A stretch of DNA of 64,000 bases from NCBI GenBank assembly GCA_030066975.1, contig JASJAO010000004.1, positions 406,795 through 470,794 on the forward strand, read 5' to 3'. Within the stretch, counting starts at the first letter, position 1, and every line of letters begins with the position of its first letter. A model generated the notes under the pieces. The model was given only the letters and a program-made list of their open reading frames with translations. It was not told the DNA's origin and made no database searches. This document shows positions 19,964 to 28,562 of this stretch, piece after piece. Both the position numbers and the translations under genes were made by a program. The DNA is from Henriciella sp. Lineage in GTDB: Bacteria; Pseudomonadota; Alphaproteobacteria; Caulobacterales; Hyphomonadaceae.

Positions 19964-20350
19964 ATGGATTTGCTCAACCTGGCGAAAGCTGCCCGCGCGA
20001 ATGCGCATGCCAAATATTCCGGCTTCAAAGTCGGCGCCGCGCTGCGAACGATGACCGGCAAAACCTATTCTGGCTGCAATGTCGAAAACGCCTCCTATCC
20101 CGAAGGCACCTGCGCTGAGGCCGGGGCCATCTCCGCCATGGTTGCAGATGGTGAGCGCAATATCGCTGAAATCCTGATCTTCGCCGACGCGCCGAAGCCC
20201 ATTTCGCCCTGCGGCGGCTGCCGTCAGCGTATCGCTGAGTTTTCCCAGGCCGATACCAAAGTCACCATGGCTACCACCCAAGGCGCAATCGAAACCACCA
20301 CGATCGCTGCGCTCCTCCCCAACGCCTTTGACGAAACCTTTTTGGGTTGA
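19964..20350 (+). CDS. cdd: Cytidine deaminase
   Basis: Deaminates cytidine and deoxycytidine in pyrimidine salvage. The 128-residue length is that of the small tetrameric form. CNVENASYPEGTCAE carries one zinc cysteine and the catalytic Glu; PCGGCRQ carries the other two cysteines. The ATG at 19964 gives the normal N terminus MDLLNLAKAARANAHAKYS. It is probably cotranscribed with recQ. Confidence 0.94.
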   Translation: MDLLNLAKAARANAHAKYSGFKVGAALRTMTGKTYSGCNVENASYPEGTCAEAGAISAMVADGERNIAEILIFADAPKPISPCGGCRQRIAEFSQADTKVTMATTQGAIETTTIAALLPNAFDETFLG

Positions 20351-20386
20351 AGCGCAATGGCTAAAACGGGGCGCGGTCCAACCCGT

Positions 20387-20953
20387 TCAGCGCCCGAGGG
20401 CTTTGGCCAGCGCGGGCCGGGTCGCACTTCGTTTGAACCACGCATCCACATGCTTGTGGTTTGACACATAGGGCATGTATTTGGGCCGCATGAGAACCGA
20501 CGCCACGTTCAAATCAGCCACAGTGAACGCCTCAGATACCAGGTAGGGAGACTGTTCCAGATGCTGGTCCAAAACGCCTAGCGCGCGTTGGCGCAACTCA
20601 TCGTCAACATCCGTTTCGCCGCGGTTTGCAGCATCATGAGGCCCTTCGAGTTCGCCCATCGCCCAGATCGTCCATTGGATAATATGGGATTGATCAACGG
20701 ACCCCGCGGCAGAAAGCGCGTCTGGCGCAAGCTGGCTGATATGGAGATTAATCGCCAGCGACTCGACAAGAACCAGGCCATCCTGCTCAAAAACCGGGAC
20801 ATGCCCGTTCGGATTCAAGGCCAGAAATTCCGGTGTCCGTGTTTCACGGGTTCGCCAATCGACCGGAATGAGTTCGTAGGCCAATCCGCTTTCTTCCAGT
20901 GCCCAAAGACACCGAAAGGCGCGAGAGTCGCGGGTGCCATATATCTTGATCAA
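20387..20953 (-). CDS. Glutathione S-transferase family protein
   Basis: A 188-residue GST-fold protein, slightly short for the family. The N terminus MIKIYGTRDSRAFRCLWALEE is the thioredoxin-like part, with NGHVPVFEQDG and the glutathione-contacting VESLAINLHI. The C-terminal half has FTVADLNVASVL. Substrate unknown. It is convergent with cdd. Confidence 0.88.
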   Translation of the reverse strand: MIKIYGTRDSRAFRCLWALEESGLAYELIPVDWRTRETRTPEFLALNPNGHVPVFEQDGLVLVESLAINLHISQLAPDALSAAGSVDQSHIIQWTIWAMGELEGPHDAANRGETDVDDELRQRALGVLDQHLEQSPYLVSEAFTVADLNVASVLMRPKYMPYVSNHKHVDAWFKRSATRPALAKALGR

Positions 20954-21072
20954 GTCTGCCTCGCCCCCGATTTACGCTTTGAGAAAGTGATCTGTTAGCC
21001 TCAATCCACCCTGCGCGGAATGCGCCAAGAAGCAAGGCTAAAACAAAGCCCGAGACCTAGTCGAACGCTGCC

Positions 21073-21633
21073 TTAGTCAGCGCCCCCCGCCGCCCACCAG
21101 ACCTCGTCGCTGAACTGCGGCTCATACACAAACCGCAAAGTGTCTGTCAGCGTCGCCAGATCCGGCGCGATACATTCGCTGCCCCAGCCGCCTTGGATCG
21201 TCCCGCCTGCCGCCACAAACTCTGACCTCTGCGCCTCAGACAGGTCACCACAGCTCACCAGCGCAAGATCAAGATCAGCGTCTCCGGGCGCGTCAGTCCC
21301 ACGGCGCCGCGCGACCAGATACGTATAGGCGTCATCGTTGAGATCATGGGCTTCCAGGACAAAGATCTGACGCCCCTCGACCTGCATTAGCGGAACAAAC
21401 CGGGCCGTACCTGGGTCGCCCTCATCATAGTCAGGCGAGGTCGCATAGCCATCGCCTTCCACCCGCATGGCAAAACATGAGTCCGGTCCGTCCGGACACA
21501 GCGTCAGGGCGTAATCCAACGGCAAGACCGCCTCACCCGCCGGGATCAAAGGCGCTTCGGAGACAAAACACGCGCCAAGCAGGCTCATCGCCGCACAGAG
21601 AACCGGAAGCCTCACCTGTTTGAACTGTACCAT
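21073..21633 (-). CDS. Lipoprotein of unknown function
   Basis: A 186-residue protein with a signal peptide and lipobox LLGAC (Cys22 from this start), so likely lipid-anchored. The mature part has four further cysteines (LCPDG, SCFAM, VSCGD, ECIAP), probably disulphides. No family recognised. ATG 21633 is preferred over a TTG 30 bases upstream because GGTGAGAG precedes it and it gives a proper signal peptide. Confidence 0.7.
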   Translation of the reverse strand: MVQFKQVRLPVLCAAMSLLGACFVSEAPLIPAGEAVLPLDYALTLCPDGPDSCFAMRVEGDGYATSPDYDEGDPGTARFVPLMQVEGRQIFVLEAHDLNDDAYTYLVARRRGTDAPGDADLDLALVSCGDLSEAQRSEFVAAGGTIQGGWGSECIAPDLATLTDTLRFVYEPQFSDEVWWAAGGAD

Positions 21634-21752
21634 GTCTCTCACCGTCAACGCCGCCCAGATCAAACATTAACAAGAAAATCGCGCCGACATTGAGGCAGCC
21701 CGCTCCGGCCTGTAGTCTTCATCCCTATGATAATCACAAGGGGGTCGAGACC

Positions 21753-22163
21753 ATGAACGTCGATGGAGCCTGTCATTGCGGGAAAATTGCCTATGAGGCG
21801 GAGATTGACCCCGCCACTGTGCAGATCTGCCACTGCCGCGACTGTCAGACCCTCACCGGATCGGCCTTCCGTGTCGCCGTGCCAGCTTTGCCCGAGCATT
21901 TCCGCCTGATCCGTGGGACGCCAAAAATCTATCTCAAGACCGCCGACAGCGGGTCGCAGCGCCGACACGCCTTCTGCGGCGATTGCGGCGCGCCGGTCTA
22001 CCGTATGCCCACCGACAATACCCCCACCTATGCCCTGCGCGTTGGCGGACTTCGCCAGGCCGCCGCTCTCCCCCCGCCGCGCCGGCAGATCTGGACCAAA
22101 CGCCGCCTGGCCTGGGTGACCAAGATCAGCGATATCCCGGACCTCGACGCCCAATCCCGGTGA
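21753..22163 (+). CDS. GFA-family (CENP-V/GFA domain) zinc protein
   Basis: A 136-residue protein of the glutathione-dependent formaldehyde-activating family. Zinc ligands are visible as CHCG near residue 7, CHCRDC near 29 and CGDCG near 76. Many relatives are not formaldehyde enzymes, so the reaction is open. The ATG at 21753 is taken because the protein begins just before the first CHC motif, as is usual in this family. Confidence 0.88.
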   Translation: MNVDGACHCGKIAYEAEIDPATVQICHCRDCQTLTGSAFRVAVPALPEHFRLIRGTPKIYLKTADSGSQRRHAFCGDCGAPVYRMPTDNTPTYALRVGGLRQAAALPPPRRQIWTKRRLAWVTKISDIPDLDAQSR

Positions 22164-22289
22164 GACCGAGTATAGTCAGGCGCGACGCCCGAAACAGGGA
22201 CCGATCGCGCCCAATCCAACACAAGCTGATTTGCCGTTGGGTCCCCATCAGACATTGTGAGGCCCGGTGAAACGCCGTAACTTCTCCTT

Positions 22290-22898
22290 ATGCCCATGGT
22301 TGATTTCTACTATGACCTCAGAAGTCCCTACGCCTATTTTGCCTGGATGAGGCGGTCTGTGCTTGAGGACGCGGGCGCGACCCTGGTTCCGCGTCCGGTA
22401 TCCGTTGACGTGCTCTTAAATCTTCAAGCGGAGCGAGCGCCATGGGCGGATTATGTCGACCCGCTCGCTCCGGCGAAACGGGCCCATCTGATGTCGGACA
22501 TTCCGCGAATGGCGCGCTATTGGGATATCCCGCTCGGGGGGCCGTTCACCTTCAAACCCGCGTCGAAGCGCGCCATGTGCGCTCTCACAGACCTGGCATC
22601 ATCCGGTGAGACTCCCGACGCGCTAATCGATCGCTTCTTTGTGACGCTGTGGCAGGAGGCAAAAAACATCGAGGACGCAGACGTGTTTGAAGCGGTGATG
22701 GCCGACACCGGACACGCGCCGATGAACGCTGAGGCCGAACAATCGGCGCTCGAAGCCCTCACCAGCAACACCATCGCGGCCTATCAGTCCGGCATCTTCG
22801 GTGTTCCAAGCTTTCAGCACAAGGATCACATCTATTTCGGCGCCGACAGAATGGACGTCCTGTCCGCAGATCTGGCGAGAGCCCAAACTCGACCCTGA
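22290..22898 (+). CDS. DsbA-family 2-hydroxychromene-2-carboxylate isomerase-like protein
   Basis: A 202-residue thioredoxin-fold protein of the kappa-GST/HCCA isomerase group: it begins MVDFYYDLRSPYAYFAW, with the serine in place of a CxxC, and ends with GIFGVPSFQHKDHIYFGADRMDVL. It should be glutathione-dependent and cytosolic. Substrate unknown. It stands alone, 67 bases from the convergent metal cassette. Confidence 0.88.
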   Translation: MPMVDFYYDLRSPYAYFAWMRRSVLEDAGATLVPRPVSVDVLLNLQAERAPWADYVDPLAPAKRAHLMSDIPRMARYWDIPLGGPFTFKPASKRAMCALTDLASSGETPDALIDRFFVTLWQEAKNIEDADVFEAVMADTGHAPMNAEAEQSALEALTSNTIAAYQSGIFGVPSFQHKDHIYFGADRMDVLSADLARAQTRP

Positions 22899-22965
22899 CC
22901 CGAATAGGCGCCCCCGGTTGGGGCCAGGCACAGAGCGGGCATAGACGGTGACCCCTAAGCCCGAT

Positions 22966-23361
22966 TTACAGCAACAAGTCCGCGGCAAAGAACGCAAAGA
23001 ACCCGCCCACCGCGAATGCCGCGACGCTGATCCACCAGAGCACCCAACCTATCCGTCTCAGTCGTGTGCACGCTCTGGCTTTGGCCGGGTCCGCCGGGCA
23101 GGGCAGATTTCGAGCATGCCATTGCCAGGCTCCGGATACGGTTAAAACCAATCCGGCAACCGTAAACACGATGGCTTTGTTGGTGCCCATCCACGTGATG
23201 CCGGGGACAGTTTCGATCAATCCGGCCATAACCGCGCCCATGCCCATACTGACAAGCAGCGCGGGCAGTGCACAGCAAATCAAGGTGGATACCGACGTAA
23301 AGAGCGCGAGCGTGGCCGGCAGAACGCTTGGCGGTTTGATCTCCGTTTCAATGCTATTCAT
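22966..23361 (-). CDS. MerT/MerC-like inner-membrane metal transport protein
   Basis: A 131-residue protein with three membrane helices. The first carries a vicinal pair Cys29-Cys30 (LICCALPALL) and the loop after the second has Cys88 and Cys98 (CPADPAKARAC), the arrangement by which MerT takes a metal ion from a periplasmic carrier and passes it inward. It overlaps the MerP-like gene upstream by 4 bases. No merA reductase or merR regulator is nearby, so the metal may not be mercury. Confidence 0.7.
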   Translation of the reverse strand: MNSIETEIKPPSVLPATLALFTSVSTLICCALPALLVSMGMGAVMAGLIETVPGITWMGTNKAIVFTVAGLVLTVSGAWQWHARNLPCPADPAKARACTRLRRIGWVLWWISVAAFAVGGFFAFFAADLLL

Positions 23362-23687
23362 GAAACGTCACGTTCAACAGAGACCATCGCATAGCCGGAT
23401 TTCTTCACAAGTGTTTCGACCTCGTCATCAGTCAAACTGGCACCCGGTTTCAGGCCAACATGAATTTCGCCATTGTCGAGATCGACGTGCACATTCTCGA
23501 CCGCTTCATTCTTGCCAAACACTTTGGTGACGGCGCGCGCACAAAAGTCGCAGACCATGCCTTTCACATTCACCGTGAGCGTCGTCGCAGTCTTCTGCGC
23601 TGTTTCAATGGGTTGTGATTGACCCAGCGCGATAGGTGAAGACAGGGCCAAAGCAGCTGCTGCCAGTATCAAAGACGTTTTCGTCAT
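23358..23687 (-). CDS. MerP-like periplasmic heavy-metal-binding protein
   Basis: A 109-residue protein with a cleavable signal peptide (first about 22 residues) and one HMA domain. The metal site is Cys46 and Cys49 in GMVCDFCARAV; the canonical form is GMTCxxC. It should bind a soft metal in the periplasm and hand it to the MerT-like protein encoded next. ATGA overlap couples the two genes. Confidence 0.8.
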   Translation of the reverse strand: MTKTSLILAAAALALSSPIALGQSQPIETAQKTATTLTVNVKGMVCDFCARAVTKVFGKNEAVENVHVDLDNGEIHVGLKPGASLTDDEVETLVKKSGYAMVSVERDVS

Positions 23688-23700
23688 AATTCTATCCTTG

Positions 23701-24342
23701 TTAAAATCTCACGATCCAATTTGCCATGAATCGTTCTGTTTCCGGGGTGTATCCAATCTCTATGAGCTGGACGTCGTAAAAGAAGCGCACCAATGGGGTG
23801 AGCGTTGTTGGGGTTTCACTTTCGGGTTGGTTCTCGACTTGCAGCATCAGCCAGGTATGCAAATCGCCATAGTCGCCAATGTAAGGGGCGACCCCGATAC
23901 GCGCAGACTGACGGGCCGTTTGGTCGAAACCTAAATCAAACGCGCGGGCCTCGTAAGAGGTGAACCATCGCCTGGTTTCCCAGTCTGCGCCGATCCCGAC
24001 AAAACCAGCAAGGTCTGGGCCCGCTTCACCAAATGGATCAGCTTGTCCGATACCGCCTTTCAGATAGACATTGGCTTGAGAGTTTTTCTCGTTCCAGCGC
24101 TTTAAAAGGCGATTGTATTGAACCCCCGTGAAATGCCAGTCGTCGCTCCAATTCCGCTCTGAGTAGAGACCGATCGAGTCCTGGAAAGTTGGCGAGTAAT
24201 GGATATGAACTGAGGAGAAGTCCCCGTTGTTCATTTGCATCCATGTCCAACCACCAGGATACGACACAGGTCTCGCGTCGGCACGGCCGGAGGCCATCGC
24301 CAAAGCGGATACCACGCCGAGCGCGGCATATCCCATTTTCAT
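23701..24342 (-). CDS. Probable outer-membrane barrel protein in the metal cassette
   Basis: A 213-residue exported protein (signal peptide ending near ADA at residue 23). The mature part alternates polar and aromatic residues (WTWMQMNNGDFSSVHIHYS) and ends in NWIVRF, a terminal phenylalanine typical of outer-membrane beta barrels. No family name is certain. It ends 13 bases before the MerP-like gene and is preceded by the cysteine-rich gene, so it is probably part of that operon. Confidence 0.7.
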   Translation of the reverse strand: MKMGYAALGVVSALAMASGRADARPVSYPGGWTWMQMNNGDFSSVHIHYSPTFQDSIGLYSERNWSDDWHFTGVQYNRLLKRWNEKNSQANVYLKGGIGQADPFGEAGPDLAGFVGIGADWETRRWFTSYEARAFDLGFDQTARQSARIGVAPYIGDYGDLHTWLMLQVENQPESETPTTLTPLVRFFYDVQLIEIGYTPETERFMANWIVRF

Positions 24343-24380
24343 TTTGATTATCCAGTTTGAGTTGACCCTTCAGGCGAGGA

Positions 24381-24731
24381 TCAGGCTCGCGGTGGAGGGG
24401 GATCATACTCAAATGGGATACTGTCCGCACTGTCATTTATGGGCGAAGCCCAGATGACAATACCGGGATGAGGCTGCTTGAGGTCAGCGCCCTCGAAATT
24501 GATCACATTCTTCAACAGTGCAGCACAACAGCACGCATCTTTGTGGTGCTCCGGAGCCTCATTGTTCTTTGGTGTCTCGCCGTTCATCATGCCATCATGA
24601 CACGGCATCCCGCTCACGGGTGTTTGCTCTGATTTGACTTGCATCCGCAGATCGCAAGGCTGTGCTACCGCATCCAGACTGAATACGAGGGTTACAAAGA
24701 CCCAAAGGAAAGGTGTCAGAAACCGCAGCAT
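24381..24731 (-). CDS. Small exported cysteine/histidine-rich protein
   Basis: A 116-residue protein with a signal peptide ending near AVAQP. The mature part has metal-ligand-like clusters: MPCHDGMM and HHKDACCCAALL. Similar short proteins occur next to copper or mercury genes, but I cannot name a family. ATG 24731 is chosen because it begins the signal peptide; an upstream in-frame ATG at 24794 would spoil it. It is the first gene of the four-gene metal cassette. Confidence 0.62.
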   Translation of the reverse strand: MLRFLTPFLWVFVTLVFSLDAVAQPCDLRMQVKSEQTPVSGMPCHDGMMNGETPKNNEAPEHHKDACCCAALLKNVINFEGADLKQPHPGIVIWASPINDSADSIPFEYDPPPPRA

Positions 24732-24900
24732 GCCAAAACGGTAAGAACTTTCATTACAAATGGCAACGCTTGCGACTGATCCGAACTTGACCATATAGGC
24801 GTCCGAACTGGGCAGTTTCGGCGGGCGATGACGTTCAATTTTAGACAGATGAAACGTCTCCCAATCCGACCGAATTGCGCCTCATGTCATCCTTCTGCGC

Positions 24901-25542
24901 ATGACCTCGGCCACCGATCCTCTCGCGCATTTGCAAGCTCAAGGCGCGCTTCTGATTGCCCGGATTGTCTCGCGGGATCAGTTGCAGCTCGCACCCGTGC
25001 AGATCAGCAAGGCCGCTGCCGCGCGGCTCCGCCAGGGTCTTCGCGCGCTGGAGGCTTATGTCCGGCGGGTCCTGTTCTGCCTGGCCCTCGCCCTTGAGCC
25101 CGGCCTCAAGCCTGACAATTGCCCCCGAAATCCCCGCGAACGGGCGCCAGATCCCGATCGCAAACCCGGGTTCAAACTCTTCACAGGTGAGCGCGACTGC
25201 CCCGATTTTACAGATTTTCACGACCCTTGGGCCGACCCGAAACCAAGACCGCCGCACGGTCAGCCGGTGCTCACTGCGCCGCTGCTTGCCCGGCTCAACG
25301 CGTTGAAAACGCTGCTCAAAAACCCCGCCGCCCGCGCCAAACGCCTCGCTTTTCACCTCGCCCGATACCGCCCCGGCTGGCTCTTCGCGCCAGGTCGAAC
25401 CGGCGACGTACCCCATCGTTGGGGCACCGAACTGTCCGCCACCTTCACCGCCATGGGGCATCAGATCGTCGCTGCAAGTAAAGCAAGGCCGCCGCCGATT
25501 GGTCCGCGACCGGTCAAGCCGCCGCGGATACGCTGGCTCTAA
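24901..25542 (+). CDS. Arginine/proline-rich protein of unknown function
   Basis: A 213-residue basic protein. The first 60 residues look helical; then come PRERAPDPDRKPGFKLF and FTDFHDPWADPKPRPP segments and a basic C-terminal tail rich in proline. No signal peptide or membrane helix. I know similar unannotated proteins in related alphaproteobacteria only as hypotheticals. Codon bias and frame length support it over the overlapping antisense frame. Confidence 0.6.
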   Translation: MTSATDPLAHLQAQGALLIARIVSRDQLQLAPVQISKAAAARLRQGLRALEAYVRRVLFCLALALEPGLKPDNCPRNPRERAPDPDRKPGFKLFTGERDCPDFTDFHDPWADPKPRPPHGQPVLTAPLLARLNALKTLLKNPAARAKRLAFHLARYRPGWLFAPGRTGDVPHRWGTELSATFTAMGHQIVAASKARPPPIGPRPVKPPRIRWL

Positions 25543-25557
25543 CTCTCAAACTCCGTT

Positions 25558-25678
25558 TGCCCCCTCCGCCCTTCGGGCACCTCCCCATATACGGGGGAGG
25601 ATACTGGCGCAGCTTCCGGTCTCTTTCCTCCCCCGCAAGAGTGGGGGAGGTGGGCGCGCAGCGCTCGGAGGGGGTAAG
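25558..25678. repeat. REP-like inverted pair of GC-rich palindromic units
   Basis: Two related units face each other. Unit one (about 25558-25602) reads CCCCCTCCG..CACCTCCCC..GGGGGAGGA; unit two (about 25625-25678) is its imperfect reverse complement. Each also folds on its own through a CCTCCCC/GGGGGAGG stem. Such elements are dispersed in intergenic sites of many alphaproteobacteria and can act as terminators or mRNA stabilisers. Confidence 0.7.
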
Positions 25679-25729
25679 ATATATCCCACCCGACTGGAGA
25701 ATTCCTGAAAACCTATTAGACGCGCCGGG

Positions 25730-27055
25730 ATGAGTGTTGATGTTTTGACCCGTGCGCAAGTTCTGCGCCTCTCTGTACCAGTGATGCTGGCGCAGGCCGC
25801 GATTGCGGCGACCGGCGTGGTCGATACCGCCGTGATGGGGCTTTATGGCGACAAGACCGATCTCGCCGCAGTGGCAATTGCCAGCGTCGCATTCAGCTTC
25901 ATCTATTGGGGTTTTGGCTTTTTGCGTATGTCGACCACGGGGCTGGTCGCCCAATCGGTCGGCGCGGGTGATGATCTCGCCGCGCGCGCTGTACTGCAGA
26001 GGGCGGTTCTGCTCGGCGCGGTGTTTGGCAGCCTGCTGCTGCTTATCCTGCCCTGGTTCAAACAGGTGCTGTTCTCTCCATTTGGTGCCGAACCGGGCGT
26101 GGTCGAACTCGCCGAAGCCTATTTTTCGGCGCGGATCTGGGGCGCCCCGGCCCTGCTCATGACCTTCGGGATTACCGGCTGGATGATTGGCACAGGCCGG
26201 ACCGGCGCGCTGCTGGCGCTGCAAGTCGTGATGAATGCGATTAATATGGCGCTCGATATCTGGTTTGTGGCGAGCCTTGATATGGGCCCGGCCGGGATTG
26301 GCGCAGGCACCGCGATTGCCGAATGGGTCGCGGCTCTGTTTGGGCTTGCACTTGTTTTTCGTGCGCTGAAGCCCGTGCCGAACCTGTTCAGTCCGGCCGC
26401 GCTTTGGGCGCTTTTTTCGGCCAATCGAGACATCCTGATCCGAACTTTAGCGCTGCTCTTCTCGTTTGCCTGGTTCGTCCGCTCCGGCGCGCAGATGGGG
26501 ACAGCGCAGCTCGCTGGAAATGAAGTTCTGCTTCAGTTCATTACGGTGTCGGCCTTTGTTCTCGATGGGTTTGCCTTTGTGGCTGAAAAGGAAATCGGCG
26601 AGGCTTATGGCGCGCGCAGTCAGGCCCGATTACGCCGGGCGATGCGGATCACAACGGAACTGGCGCTCGCCTTTGGCGCTGTGATTTCTTTAACCTACTA
26701 TCTCGGCGGTGGCTGGGTGATTGAGGCTTTTGTCAAAGATCCCGAAGCCCGCGCGGCGGCGCTCACCTATCTGCCCTATTGCGCGATTGTTCCACTGCTC
26801 GGGGTTCCGGCCTGGCAGCTGGATGGGTTCTTCCTCGGCGCCACGCAAGGCCAGGCGATGCGCAATGCTGGGGTGATCTCGACTGTGGGTTACGTCCTAC
26901 TCGACAGTTGGCTGCGGCCGCACTTCGGCAATGCCGGGGTCTGGAGTGCGTTCCTGCTGATGTATGTTTTGCGGGCTGGCGCGCTTGGCGTCTATTTGCC
27001 CTCGCTCATGCGGGCAAGTTCAAGCCCGTCCCGACAGCCTCAGACACTGAACTGA
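25730..27055 (+). CDS. MATE-family efflux transporter (DinF-like)
   Basis: A 441-residue inner-membrane antiporter with twelve predicted helices in two similar halves. It begins with RLSVPVMLAQAAIAATGVVDTAVM and has the AQSVGAGDD motif after helix two. It should export cationic compounds using an ion gradient. Its last 50 bases overlap the end of the convergent pyrD gene, a long coding overlap. Confidence 0.92.
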   Translation: MSVDVLTRAQVLRLSVPVMLAQAAIAATGVVDTAVMGLYGDKTDLAAVAIASVAFSFIYWGFGFLRMSTTGLVAQSVGAGDDLAARAVLQRAVLLGAVFGSLLLLILPWFKQVLFSPFGAEPGVVELAEAYFSARIWGAPALLMTFGITGWMIGTGRTGALLALQVVMNAINMALDIWFVASLDMGPAGIGAGTAIAEWVAALFGLALVFRALKPVPNLFSPAALWALFSANRDILIRTLALLFSFAWFVRSGAQMGTAQLAGNEVLLQFITVSAFVLDGFAFVAEKEIGEAYGARSQARLRRAMRITTELALAFGAVISLTYYLGGGWVIEAFVKDPEARAAALTYLPYCAIVPLLGVPAWQLDGFFLGATQGQAMRNAGVISTVGYVLLDSWLRPHFGNAGVWSAFLLMYVLRAGALGVYLPSLMRASSSPSRQPQTLN

Positions 27056-28082
27056 ACCCGTCTGCTTTCAAACAAGCCGCCAGATCACGATTGATCTTGG
27101 CGATCAGACCTGGTCCATGAAAGGTCAGCGCCGAATAGAGCTGTACCGCATGGGCCCCGTTTCGGATTTTGGTATAGGCGTCCTGACCCGAAAACACACC
27201 GCCGCAGCCGATCAGATCAAACGCGCCGCGGAGTTCGCTGGCGAAGATCCCTAAAAGCCGGGTGGATTTTGCCATCAGAGGGGCGCCGGACAATCCGCCA
27301 GCTTCCTGCGCGTTCGTGCTGGTCAAAGAGGCGGGACGGTCAGTGGTCGTATTGGAAATGATCAGACCAGCCAACCAATGCCCCTCGGTTCTGACAGTCT
27401 CCAGAATGTCGGCAATCTGGGCGTCATCGAGATCCGGTGCGATCTTCAGGAATACTGGCTTTGCTTCGGCGCGTTGCAGAACCTGGCCGCATCGCGTCAG
27501 AAGCTCCTGCAAAGCGCTCTTGGCTTGCAAATCGCGTAATCCCGGCGTGTTCGGGCTGGAGACATTGATCGTCAGATAGTCGCAAAACGGCAGAACCGTC
27601 GAGATACCCACCTCATAGTCCGCGATAAAGTCTGTGCTGGTCTTGTTGGCGCCAACATTTGCCCCGATCCGTCCAGGCAGATTGGCCTTGAAGGCGATCT
27701 TCAGGCGTCGGGTGAAGCGATCAAGCCCTTGATTGTTGAAGCCCATGCGGTTGATCACGGCTCGATCTTGGTTCAGTCGAAACAGGCGCGGCTTCGGATT
27801 TCCAGGTTGCGGGTTCGGGGTCACAGTCCCGCATTCAACAAAGCCGAACCCGAACCGCATCAGCGGCTTGATAACCTCTGCATTCTTGTCAAATCCAGCG
27901 GCGAGCCCAATCGGATTGGGCAGGGTCAGACCGCTTTTGGGCAGGGTGACCTCGGTTTCCCATTGGGCAGGATCAATCTGCGGCAGCCCAAAGCCAGTCT
28001 TGAGGCCTTTTACTGTTGCGGTATGCGCTGCTTCCGGCGGAAGTCTGCGGACGAGCGGAACAGCAAGATCAGCGAGACTCAT
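27006..28082 (-). CDS. pyrD: Dihydroorotate dehydrogenase (quinone), class 2
   Basis: The fourth step of pyrimidine synthesis, membrane-associated and quinone-linked. The 358-residue length and the N-terminal hydrophobic helix region (MSLADLAVPLVRRLPPEAAH) mark class 2. Further motifs: NPIGLAAGFDKNAE, GFVECGTVTPNPQPGNPKPR, the base-containing region INVSSPNTPGLR with Ser as catalytic residue, and IGCGGVFSG near the FMN phosphate. It overlaps the DUF952 gene upstream by 4 bases. Confidence 0.96.
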   Translation of the reverse strand: MSLADLAVPLVRRLPPEAAHTATVKGLKTGFGLPQIDPAQWETEVTLPKSGLTLPNPIGLAAGFDKNAEVIKPLMRFGFGFVECGTVTPNPQPGNPKPRLFRLNQDRAVINRMGFNNQGLDRFTRRLKIAFKANLPGRIGANVGANKTSTDFIADYEVGISTVLPFCDYLTINVSSPNTPGLRDLQAKSALQELLTRCGQVLQRAEAKPVFLKIAPDLDDAQIADILETVRTEGHWLAGLIISNTTTDRPASLTSTNAQEAGGLSGAPLMAKSTRLLGIFASELRGAFDLIGCGGVFSGQDAYTKIRNGAHAVQLYSALTFHGPGLIAKINRDLAACLKADGFSSVSEAVGTGLNLPA

Positions 28083-28438
28083 GGATCAAGGTCAGGCGGC
28101 AATTGGGGAATGCCGCTCTGATCCAGGGCCAGTATCCAGACCCGATGCGCGAGATCCAGCCGCAAAGTATCATAGAGATGCGGAAACAACTGGCCACCCC
28201 GACTTTCCTCCCATTTCAGCGCCGTACCAAATGTGCCACGATCATATTCAAGCAATCGCGTATTCGCCTGGTTCGCATAGTGAAGCCGCAGAGTTTCAGC
28301 GACCTGCTCGCGCGTGGACAAGTGAACATAGCCGTCGCCTTCATCAAGGGCGGTTTTGCTATGCCCCAAAGACTGTGCCAGCGCCCAGTCGGTTGAATTG
28401 AGGATCTTGAATACGCGATTTTTAGCATCGATAGGCAT
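28079..28438 (-). CDS. DUF952 family protein
   Basis: A 119-residue cytosolic protein with the family pattern DEGDGYVHLSTREQVAETL near residue 32 and FPHLYDTL later. Function unknown; the fold is said to be related to ADP-ribosyltransferase-like proteins in this group, but no activity is established here. ATG 28438 is preferred over one 36 bases upstream. It is translationally coupled to pyrD by an ATGA overlap. Confidence 0.85.
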   Translation of the reverse strand: MPIDAKNRVFKILNSTDWALAQSLGHSKTALDEGDGYVHLSTREQVAETLRLHYANQANTRLLEYDRGTFGTALKWEESRGGQLFPHLYDTLRLDLAHRVWILALDQSGIPQLPPDLDP

Positions 28439-28492
28439 GGTCGCTCTTCTGGAGAGATTTCGACCGTCAATCAAGTGACATTGCGTGTGTTG

Positions 28493-28510
28493 ATAGGACC
28501 ATTTTCCTAT
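28493..28510. promoter_or_regulatory. Perfect palindromic operator candidate before the S24 repressor
   Basis: ATAGGA at 28493-28498 and TCCTAT at 28505-28510 form a perfect inverted repeat with a 6-base centre. A TTGATA at 28490-28495 could be a -35 box with the -10 near 28513, so the site would sit across the promoter. It lies 53 bases before the start of a LexA-like repressor, the usual place for autoregulation. Confidence 0.5.
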
Positions 28511-28562
28511 GATACAAGGTTAGCGATCTGTTTACCATGTCGATGGTTGCAAAGGGGAAAAC

